Positions 1 to 8,684 of a stretch of 20,709 nt of DNA are shown piece by piece. Below the pieces are notes generated by a model. The model had not been told where the DNA came from and did no database searches. It saw nothing but the letters and a program-made list of their open reading frames with translations. A program made the translations under genes and the position numbers. Numbering within the stretch: position 1 is the first letter of the stretch; each line of letters starts with the position of its first letter. The DNA lies in the NCBI GenBank assembly GCA_010014835.2, contig JAAAKB020169399.1, positions 1 through 20,709 of the forward strand. Reading direction: 5' to 3'. Source of the stretch: Apostichopus leukothele (Eukaryota; Echinodermata; Holothuroidea; Aspidochirotida; Stichopodidae).

Positions 1-130
1 TGTGGTAAGGAGAAAAAGGTAGAAGGAGGGCAAAGATAGTATGGTGGTAGGGGGGGGGGCGGGAAGAAGGGAAGGCGGTGGGGGGGGGGGGGGGGGGGGG
101 TGCAAGGGAAGAAGGTGTGGTAGGATAGTA
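1..130. repeat. Purine-rich, poly-G low-complexity tract
   Basis: The plus strand is almost all G and A, with uninterrupted G runs at 50-59 (10 G) and 80-100 (21 G) and many shorter GG/GGG runs. Such DNA can form G-quadruplexes and is prone to slippage, so the run lengths are unlikely to be exact in an assembly. No gene is seen here. The tract meets the window edge, so its true left end is unknown. Confidence 0.9.
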
Positions 131-3100
131 AGGTGGGGCTGAGTAGGTGGAGAGTAGGCATAAAGTGATTGAATGGCCTGACAGGTGAATTGATATGGAA
201 ACATCCCCATATATATATAGCTGTGTGCATCAAGAGTTATTCTTTGTATTATAGAATATCTAGAATGCAAAGAATGCTTCTTCACATCAAACAGTAGTTT
301 GGACGACAATTTATTTTAACCTTTTAGGGTTTCTCATTTTTTTTTTAGCCTTTGAGATATGGTATGCATGATGGAATGACGGTGTTGATAGTTAATGGAT
401 GAAGAGACATGGGCCTAGGGGTGAAATATATTCCTATACTTAATGCTAAATCGTTGTGTTTCTTGCCGACTTCATTAGAAGAACCAATGGTGCTGATATC
501 CTTCATCTTAAAGCAACACTTACATTTGAATTGAACCCATTACTTCAAAACTATCTACCTTAAACTGTTCTGTGCTGATACTTCAAATTATTTGAGTCAG
601 TGCTTGTTTATTGCCTATGTAATTAATACTGAACGAAAGTGGGTTACAAATTTGTAATTCAAAATCAAATTGTATTGTTTATTGATCTTTTTAGTAAAAA
701 TATTACTAGTTTGATCAATATTTGGGTCATCACTTGATATACATTTGCTACAGTGGCTATGACCAAACAAAACACTGCCCCAGTTTAATTATGCATGAAA
801 TAACTGGGGCAAACTGAAATAAACATGTAATGTTCAGTACAAAATTATCAATGAATAACCTGCTAGGGAACTATTTTTGTGACTTTTCTCTGTTCTTTTA
901 ACTGCTTTTTATATTTTGTTATGTTTTTTGTTTTCAAAAACAGCAAGAACATACTTAGGGTTTCTAGGTGATCAACAACTTTATTAGTCATACAGGTAAA
1001 ATAAGAAAAAGAAATATTTTTCTTTCAATACCTTTTTTTATCTCCTAAGACTGAGGGTATCCTTTAGTTGTTCCTTAGGATATAAACAAACACAGCGCCT
1101 ATTTTTAGTGACCTGATTTCATGGAAACTGTCCAGTTTTGTTTGGATATGATTTGAAAATCTAAACTAATGGGAAAGGCATCCAGCTTTAAATATTTTAC
1201 CAGTCCTGTGCCTAGGAGTTTCTAGGAGGTGGTTTGTTGGGCTGTCATCACCATGAAGACACATCTGACCTATAATATGATATTTAAAGGAATGTATTTG
1301 CTAGTGAAAAAAATAACAAAGTTAAGTTAAGTGATATTTCAGGGCATGTGACATTGTCCTTTAGAAATTGAAACGTGGATGCAAATATTGTGAATGTTTG
1401 AAAGCTTGGTAAAGTAGCTCACCTTATGTAACTTTTAATAGCAACGAAAAGAGCAAATACAATCAGCTGACTATATTCGTTACTTGTCAATATTTTCTAC
1501 ATTATGGTAGATGTGGCCTTTGATAATGATGGAAAGCTAGCATGGCGCAACATAGTACATCTGTCATTTTGTACACTGAGACACTAACCACTAAAACCGT
1601 CAGTGTTTTCAACGTCTGTAACAAGTTAGTCCTGTATAGGATGCAAACAAGAATGACAATACTTTGTCACAGGATACATAGATAGTCCTGACAGACTTAG
1701 AGGAATAGCTTGTCATATCTATGACATTTTCTTCAATAAGTATTAAAACATGAAATCTGATAACCAAAGTTATTCATGGACTGAACATATGTTGATTTTT
1801 TAAAGAAATATGAGCCAAGAGTTGAACTAATGGTGTTGTTTAGTTTCCAATTCTCAGTGTTCTAATAGCTGTTTGTCGTTAAATTAATTTGATTATTAGC
1901 AGTCCTTATAAATGGAAGATTTAAACATATTGTTTGAATTTTATTGTTAAACTGCTTTAATATGACAATGGCAATAACACCAATTGATAGAGAGGGGGAA
2001 AAAAATCCTGCTGTTGAACTTCTACATCTAAACTCTAGGAATTTATTGGAATTACACAGTCAAGGTAATCTAATGATTAAAATTGTCGTAAAAGATGTCA
2101 GTTTATGAAGTGTGAACAGTAACGCCAAGGATTACTAGTAATAGAAAAAACCGCTTTTGACCAATAGATTTAAATTTTCTCAGAATTAAATCATTGAATG
2201 GATTTGTTATTAGATCCTTAGCAAGCAACAAAAGTTCAATTAGGAGATTTATGGAGAGTTCACAGATTGTCCAACAATCTAGATAAGTTCACAACCTTTT
2301 GACTAATCGGCTATCTGTGAAGTGATTTTAATCATGTCAGTACCTGATAGCAAACCGTCTGTTCTGTTAACTACTGATGCAGAAAGCCATAAACAAAATT
2401 GTGTGATATTGTTGAAGGACCTTCATGCTTTATAAGGTCTAATAGTGAATTACTGATAACAGAAAAATACTGGCATCATTGATTGGAAATGCAATATTGA
2501 AGAATTCAAGTTACTTTTTAATACCAGATCCATTTCATAAAAACTTTTTAACAAGTAATTGCGAGTATAGTTGTCAGTTTTCCTCTGTGAGCTAGCAGAG
2601 GTCAATTAAGTTGAGGTCAGAATTTGTTTCTTTGATGTTTACCTTCCAGTGGAAGTGTTGATCAGGAGTGACATCTTATTGTCTCTTAATTAATTGTACC
2701 GCTCTATATCCTTTCAGGCTGCTCATAAATTACAGATCAGTCTCTGTCATATTAGATGAAAAGGCATGAAACCATAGCAGTGTGATGTACACCACTGAAG
2801 TTAAATTATGCATGTGACAAACAATAAAGGAAGTAAAAGGTCAACCAGGGTCAACCAAGAGTTGCATTTTCTTAAAATTTTTAACACAGAGTGCTGAGTA
2901 TGATCCTCCCTAGATCCTATTCTATCTGCGGTTCAAATTGCTTGGTCGGATCAGCTTTTTTCATTACAATCGAACCCTAATTAGTGAGAGGTTCATTCTT
3001 AATATTCTCAATTGTAAACAGAACTTACGTGTTTTCTATGAATTTATTGATTGTTCTACTACTCTTACTTTCAACAATAGATATTTTGCCTGTGCATTTC

Positions 3101-4203
3101 TCTGGTGTCACATATATGTAGATAATGATGGCTTTATGAGGTTAATTATCAATATAAAATTGGAAAATGACTTGCTTATAATGGTATTAAATTTTGTAAA
3201 CTTCATAAAAAATTCCAATACGTTTATAGTTTTGCGGTATGAAATGTTCTAAGAAGGTACATTTCATGGTCTACTTAGATTAGCCACTATTTCCAAATGG
3301 TTAGATTGAAATATTAAGAGTGAATGATATGTAATTAATCCATTAATTAAACAGAGAGTATGGCCTTTGTTGGAGTTACTATCTAAGAGGGTGTAAGCAG
3401 TCTTCTGTCATTCCCTTCTTATATGTTTGTTCCTTGATACTTCTGGGGATAGCATGTCCAGTACGTAAGGCTTGTAAGTGCTTATTGACACTAGTTCATC
3501 CTGTGAGAAACACTACGATCTACCATAAAAATAGCATTAACTGCAAGTGGGATGACTTTTGTCACGTTTTGCTTTGCCTGTCCTGTCTTCCTACCCATCA
3601 ATCATCTCTGGTGACTTATTTTTGCTACCAAAAGGTGTGAAGTGGTGTAAGGACCTTGATGCACTATTCTTAGTCCTTCATATTGCAAGCCATATCACCT
3701 ATCATTTTCGGGGAACTCACTTGTTTTTTGTTGGATGTAAAGTAGGGCAGAGATTCCACATAATACATTTAGCTGAAAAACGTGAGGAGAGATCAAGTAT
3801 TTGCTATGACTTGATCATTCAAGACCGTGAGTGACGGCCGTAATTGGTCCTTCAATGTCAAATGAACGACCAAATCTGAGAAAATTCACAACAGAAACCT
3901 AGGCATAAATGAATGGTGGGCTTTCTTCAAGTTTGATATTGAGTAAAATTATTCATTCATAATTGATATTATGTGAAAATTGTACTAAATCTTTGGAATG
4001 ATTCATTGCTTCAGTTTTGATAAAGGAGTATGACAATTTTACCTGAAGCCACATCTTGAGTTGATTATGAACTCATGTATCCCACTGTAAGAAGTAAAAT
4101 AATGATCATAATGAATACATAACTCTGGTACTTTAGACCACCAAAATTCACATAAGAAGGTGGAAAAGTTGGCAACTTGTCAACAAAACAAAGCTCTAGT
4201 ACA
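131..4203. other. AT-rich DNA, no gene recognised
   Basis: About 4 kb without a supportable gene. The longest open frames (2938-3252 and 3559-3834, both plus) begin at TTG rather than ATG, have no recognisable domain, and are of a length expected by chance at this composition. The plus strand leans to T and G (2581-2640 has T 24, G 15, A 13, C 8 by hand count), as in many introns transcribed on the plus strand. One perfect 10-bp inverted repeat lies at 776-811. It may be intron or intergenic DNA. Confidence 0.6.
776..811. repeat. Perfect 10-bp inverted repeat (hairpin)
   Basis: TGCCCCAGTT at 776-785 is the exact reverse complement of AACTGGGGCA at 802-811, with a 16-base AT-rich loop between them. 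It is not associated with any visible element. One such hairpin in 20 kb is near what chance would give. Confidence 0.6.
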
Positions 4204-4211
4204 TAATAATA

Positions 4212-4250
<39 letters not shown>
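4204..4250. repeat. (AAT)n microsatellite, tail of the SINE
   Basis: About fifteen AAT/ATA triplets, perfect from 4211 to 4250 and slightly interrupted before that. The run sits exactly at the 3' end of the minus-strand SINE, so it is the expanded tail of that element and not an independent microsatellite. Confidence 0.95.
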
Positions 4251-4535
4251 CAGCAGTTAGTTTTACGACGCTTAAGCGATCACAAATGTGGAAGAAACCA
4301 GCTAGGGCTTGTTACAACTTAAACTTCGGGTGGCTTCCAATTCAACATTTTAACTCAAAGTTGGAATATTTTCTATTTAGAAAGTTATTTCAGATGGGAA
4401 AACCGTAGATTGCTCTTAGATAAAAAAATCCACCTTACTATGAACTGGATGGGCATCGAACTCGGAACCTCCCGATTGCTAAGCTTCATTGCTTCAAATG
4501 CCACCGCCTTTATCCACTCGGCCACAGCACCGGTA
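4204..4535 (-). mobile_element. tRNA-derived SINE with (ATT)n 3' tail
   Basis: Read on the minus strand, a tRNA-like head begins near 4531. It carries an A-box-like TGGCCGAGTGG and, about 55 bases later, a B-box-like GAGTTCGATGCC. The spacing and the extra bases suit a class II (Ser/Leu-type) tRNA ancestor. A tRNA-unrelated body of roughly 190 bases follows. The element ends in a long run of ATT triplets (AAT on plus, 4204-4250), as expected for a SINE mobilised by an L2/CR1-like LINE. Head, body and tail in this order define a SINE, here essentially full length at about 330 bp. The short open frames on both strands at 4385-4600 lie within it and are not genes. Target-site duplications cannot be fixed because both flanks are AAT-like. 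The family name is not recognised. Confidence 0.85.
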
Positions 4536-5292
4536 ATAATTATAAAAAAAAACTTTTTGGAACTGCTGAAAGTCTGCCAAATATTTAAATAAGCTTCCAA
4601 TAAATGTTATGCATTCACAAAAATGTAGGATAACTCTACAGTATAGTTTAGATAGATCTTATGGGTCATAATTAAATTCACTCAAATATTTATACAAAAC
4701 TACAAGATTTTTAAGTTCACATGAAAAGCTACTTTAAAATTCAAATCAAAAGCATTTGTGGTTCCTCATTTGTACAGTAGGATCCTGATTGTAACTAAAT
4801 CTTTCATAGCCTCACAAAATTAAGTGAGCTTGAATTCACAATCAGAAAATAAATTACTTAGTTGAAAGGCAGCTATTTGCATCTTAAAATTAAATATCTG
4901 ATATAATTACAGGTACTGATTCCAAGTTTGCATTGCCAGGGCTAAATTTCATGTATTGAAAATTAATATTTATGCTGCAACTTAAAGTGGCATTTCAGAT
5001 TATTTTGATTAACAAATATGCTATGCACATTTTCTTTTCAGTCTTAGACTTGGATAAAAAAAATTAAAATCACTGATCAATGTGAAATGCATGAACATTC
5101 CGAGAATTAAAATTGAGGTAATTAAACTAACTATACCATGATATTGACAGCATTTATTTTGATATTTCTTTCTTTCTTATATTTGATAGATTTCAAATCG
5201 ATAGAATACAAAATGACATTGTCCTTCTTTGATATTTAACCCTGCTTGAATTCAAGCTACTGATAAACATATATAGATATATATATACTTAC
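4536..5292. other. AT-rich spacer, nothing recognised
   Basis: No open frame of note, no repeat other than short TA runs near 5265-5287, and no RNA gene. It lies between the SINE and the first minus-strand exon candidate. Confidence 0.6.
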
Positions 5293-5414
5293 AACAGAGA
5301 TTTTGCACTCGCAATCGTGTATATCGGTAGTCGAAAGGATCTTGTTGGGTATATTGTTATTCAAATAGTTCTGCGTCGTCACTGCCATTCTACAACTGTT
5401 CACCAGAGGCATAC
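5293..5414 (-). CDS. Candidate internal exon, Cys-containing, weakly PAN/apple-like
   Basis: On the minus strand a stop-free segment of 122 bases lies between an acceptor-like CGTTTTAG (AG at 5416-5415) and a consensus donor GTAAGT (5292-5287). It starts with two bases of a split codon and ends at a codon boundary. The 40 whole codons include VNSC near the start, NYLNNNIPNK in the middle and HDCECKISV at the end. The Cys-to-Cys distance of 27 residues and the L-rich, polar spacing recall the N-terminal half of PAN/apple domains, but the final C-x-C does not fit the usual C-x3-C. Local GC and CpG content is above the surroundings. The strand agrees with the other central exon candidates. The polypyrimidine tract is short. 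It could equally be a chance open segment; the domain name is only a suggestion. Confidence 0.22.
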
Positions 5415-6495
5415 CTAAAACGATTCCCTTACTTGAACTCGCAAATTGTTATTTAGCAGATTCACTCCGACGATATATATATAAACATCTATATATAGAA
5501 AACGTGTAAAGATTGCCAATGTCAAGGGTCACGGCAACAGAGACGCATTATCCACAGATTATCCGACCATTGTTCTGGCGGCACGAAAAACAGGAATCCT
5601 TAGTTACGAATATATAATCCTCACTGGGATCTATATTTACAGGTGATCCGACTCCTCTGAGAGTTGAGCCGTATAACGGCGTATGATTATGCAATTCATG
5701 AGACCTGTTAACTGTCAGTGTTATATTCCGTGCAGTATGATGCATATTAGCAATATCGCAGGAAACGCATCGCCATGGCGAACGTCAATCCAGACTGTGT
5801 TTGTATTATTCATGACATCGTTTGAAAATTGATGCATCCCTTGCAGAAGAGAGAAAAATATTCAAAGTAACAGACAGACCAATTATTCCAAAAAACCTTT
5901 GAAACGCAACAACAAGAACAAGAAAGTACCGAATGTAACAGTCGTTGTACATGTGCCTTTGGAGAAAAGCTGAAGTATATTAAGCAGAAAATCATGACAG
6001 GTTTAAGATGAGAAATACAAAACTAAGAAAGAATCCAAGACAAATTTCAAGAACGCACACGAAAGTGAACGGATCTGAAGGCAATGACATTCCATCTATG
6101 TCTGTCAACTGAATTTTCTGTTGATTAAATGCAAAGAGAGGGTTTTCTCTGGTTGATCCGAGAATTATTTCAACAGATGATCAATAATAAGAAATGACTC
6201 TACCGTTTCAATAACATGATATTCCAAAAGGATGAGAATGATACACTGCTGAATAAACAACATAAAAAAAATCACAAGTCATATCCCACTGATTGGTGCA
6301 TCTGGGGAAAAGTGTGGGGGGGAAGGGGTTGACTTTATCTGTGCATTTACACAGAAAGTCATCAAGTAAAACTCATGACCAATGTTTTGACCTGGCAAGC
6401 AGACATATTGTGAGCCTCCGCTTTGCATTAATTTGATAGTATTTGTATGATAAGTAGATTACTTGTGACTCATTGCATCTTGGGCAAAAGATAAT
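5415..6495. other. Spacer with moderate CpG, no firm gene
   Basis: The plus strand is strongly A/C-leaning (5881-5940 has A 31, C 12, T 10, G 7 by hand count). A 65-codon minus frame at 5548-5745 starts at ATG and ends with KDSCFSCRQNN then GRIICG, but has no good donor and no recognised domain. A plus GCCATGG at 5773-5779 opens only 16 codons. (TA)n runs lie at 5473-5498. Nothing here is firm. Confidence 0.5.
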
Positions 6496-6704
6496 CCACC
6501 GACAAATTCTCTGAAAGGGTCGAAACCAATAAACTCCATTGAGATTCACAGCACAGTTTAACGTGCGGTGCGGTCACAGTCCCTTAAAAACAACGAAGGA
6601 ATGAAGAAGGTTTTAAATAACAGCACCATTGCAAACTCTCTCCATCACTTTGTTCTTAAAAATTACCCTTGAATTTTATTGTTAAACTTCTGACCATTTA
6701 CCAC

Positions 6705-7215
6705 GATTGCTCTAAGTCTATAGCCGCAATGAGATTCACATTAATCCATCTACTCTGGATGAATTAAGCTATTTAAATATACACAAAAGATGACTACAGA
6801 TCAAACGATTGCTCTCAGTCTATAGCTGCAATGAGATTCTCATTAATCCATCCACTCTGGATGAATTAAGCTATTTAAATATACATCAACAGAAGACTAC
6901 AGATCAAGCCATTGCTCTCAGTCTATAGCTGCAATGAGATTCTCATTAATCCATCTACTCTGGATGAACTAAGCTATTTAAATATACACAACAGATGACT
7001 ACAGATCAAACAATTGCTCTCAGTCTATAGCTGCAATGTGATTCTCATTAATCCATCTACTCTGGATGAATTAAGCTATTTAAATATACACAACAGATGA
7101 CTACAGATCAAATGATTGCTCTCAGTCTATAGCTGCAATGAGATTCTCATTAATCCATCTACTCTGGATGAATTAAGCTATTTAAATATACACAACAGAT
7201 GACTACAGATCAAAC
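6705..7215. repeat. 102-bp minisatellite, five copies
   Basis: Copies start at 6705, 6807, 6910, 7012 and 7114. Four spacings are 102 bases and one is 103. Copies differ at only a few positions each, so the array is young or homogenised. Each copy carries GCTCTCAGTCTATAGCTGCA (first copy slightly different), CATTAATCCATC, CTCTGGATGAA and AGCTATTTAAATATACA. A sixth, clearly diverged and slightly longer copy is at 7439-7551. Neither spacing nor symmetry suggests a CRISPR: there are no unique spacers. Confidence 0.97.
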
Positions 7216-7438
7216 AACTCGCACTGCTGAGAAGATTATTCAGACTGGAAGCGATTCCACCGACAAACTCAAAACAGAAGGTCAAGACTAAATATCTCTG
7301 TGTCCGTAATCACATTCCGACAAAACGACAAAGGAAGGAAGAAGCTTTTAAAGAAACAGAACCATTGTCAAAATTCTCTCGGCTCACTCTGTCGATTGTT
7401 CCTTCCGATCGATTGTTCTGCTCCGAACATTTACTGTT

Positions 7439-7551
7439 GATTGCTTAAAAGAGTCTGGCAAAAAAACACCTGCAATAAGATTCTCATTCAACCATCCACT
7501 CTAGATGAATAAAGCTACTTAATAAACACAACAGGAGACTATAGATCAAAC
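7439..7551. repeat. Diverged single copy of the 102-bp module
   Basis: It shares the order GATTGCT, TGCAATAAGATTCTCATT, CCATCCACTCTAGATGAAT, AAGCTA, ACACAACAG and TAGATCAAAC with the array modules, with small insertions giving 113 bases. It sits at the equivalent place inside the second large unit, which supports the nested-duplication history. Confidence 0.85.
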
Positions 7552-7591
7552 GACTCGCAATGCAGAGAAGAAATTCCTCAGACAGGAAGCC

Positions 7592-8642
7592 TAAACGAGC
7601 AAACATTTAATTTGCAGGCTCTATCGATCACCGTAGCAGGAATCCTTATCCGCAATTTAGCTTCTGAATCCAAGCATGTGCTGCAAAGGTGCCAGAAACA
7701 TTCTTCTATATATATATATATCTTACAATATTGTCCGACCACCATGAAACAAAGGTATTAAAACTCCCATCCGGAAATAATTAAACAATTCTGTAAGACA
7801 TCTTAGCTAAGACTGTAATCCTGAATCCTGACAAAAAAAACAACATGAAGAGGAAAGACTGATGGTTAGAAATAGGTTCACCATGGTAACCTGGATCGGG
7901 ATATGAATAGCCAATATCATCATACAGCAGAATGTGACTTACAAGGTGTGAAGCTTTTGTTAATGATTTCTATATCTCTCTTAAAAGTATGAACATATTG
8001 GTCAAAAGTTAATAATTAAGAACTGCATACTTGACAAAACCTCGAAAGACATCATACAAAGGTAGAAAATCATAGAATCCTGAAAGTGGTAAAATGACGA
8101 AACGATGACGAAAAACTCGTCGAGAAGATTACGAAAAACAGGTATAGTCTATCAGTCAACTTTCGTTCATCTTTAGCTTTAAAAGACTGGATGATAGCAA
8201 GATAAAAAAAACTGCACCAAAGGATAATTTTTTACAGCTCAGACAGCAGAATGCATCAGCTATTTCCCAAGTTGAAATAAATGCCACCAAAAGGCAGTTT
8301 GTTCAAACAACATGATAAAATGCTGCCAACTTTCCGAGGAATGATTCGTGGTGTGATTTTTCTTCTTCTTCTTCTTCTCCTTCGTCTAACCACTTGTTAC
8401 TCTAACTCGAGTCCCGTTTGATGGAGCACTATCGCCACTCGGACTGTCAGCTGCCTCTTCAGAGGCTCCTGACTAACAAGTTTTCTAAATTTGCTCTCAA
8501 TTTAATCAGATATATACTTCACACGGGCTGGTGGGGAAAAAGATAACGCAGTGCGTGTAATTCCTGACAGAGTGAACTCCTTTATGAATCTCGTTTCGTA
8601 CGATGTGCGAATGTAAGACGGGGGGAGAGTTTGGCAACTTAC
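7592..8642. other. A-rich spacer with TA and CTT microsatellites
   Basis: Contains a (TA)n run at 7708-7721 and a CTT run at 8361-8378. The ATG at 8341 opens 26 codons whose leucine run comes from the CTT repeat. No gene is supported. The stretch lies directly downstream (minus sense) of the signal-peptide exon candidate, where an intron would be expected. Confidence 0.5.
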
Positions 8643-8684
8643 CGAGAGATGAAGAAGAAAGAGGTAGAAATTGGAAGACAACAT
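8643..8684 (-). CDS. Candidate first coding exon: signal peptide
   Basis: On the minus strand an ATG with A at -3 (AGGATG) opens 14 codons, MLSSNFYLFLLHLS, that end exactly at a donor TCTCG|GTAAGT (GT at 8642-8641). An in-frame TAA lies upstream, so this ATG would be the true start. The peptide has the hydrophobic core of a secretory signal, and a signal peptide alone on exon 1, split off at a codon boundary, is common in animal secreted proteins. No cleavage site is seen, so it would lie in the next exon. Without that exon the call stays weak: the T-rich strand makes Leu/Phe-rich peptides easily, and GTAAGT motifs occur about ten times by chance in a window of this size. Confidence 0.25.

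Larger units (their letters stand above)
6496..7591. repeat. Nested tandem repeat: two copies of a larger unit
   Basis: Two diverged copies of one unit lie head to tail. Both start with CCACCGACAAA (6496 and 7257). They share a block with AACGAAGGAATGAAGAAGG (around 6593) against AAAGGAAGGAAGAAGC (around 7333), then ACCATTG and TCTCTC, then the 102-bp module, and they end in an ACTCGCA-like block with GGAAGC (about 7252 and 7590). The first copy (about 757 bp) has five modules and the second (about 335 bp) has one. The simplest history is duplication of a unit of some 340 bp, then expansion of the inner module in one copy. All frames of the module contain stops, so it is not a coding repeat. 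Confidence 0.85.

Noticed and set aside
2938-3252. 104-codon plus frame
   Set aside because: No ATG at the start, N/I/F-rich AT-driven composition, no domain.
3559-3834. 91-codon plus frame
   Set aside because: It starts at TTG, has no domain, and its length is expected by chance at this composition.
4440-4531. tRNA-Ser/Leu gene on the minus strand
   Set aside because: A and B boxes are present but the acceptor ends do not pair well and the sequence continues into a body and (ATT)n tail, so it is a SINE head.
4385-4600. Open frames on both strands
   Set aside because: They lie inside or across the SINE and follow its tRNA-like sequence, not a protein gene.
5775-5825. GCCATGG opening 16 codons (MANVNPDCVCIIHDIV)
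   Set aside because: Perfect start context but no donor and an immediate stop.
6705-7215. CRISPR array
   Set aside because: The repeats are contiguous 102-bp copies without unique spacers, in a eukaryote-like sequence.
8341-8421. ATG opening a leucine-rich signal-like peptide (MIRGVIFLLLLLLL)
   Set aside because: The leucines come from a CTT microsatellite and the frame stops after 26 codons without a donor.
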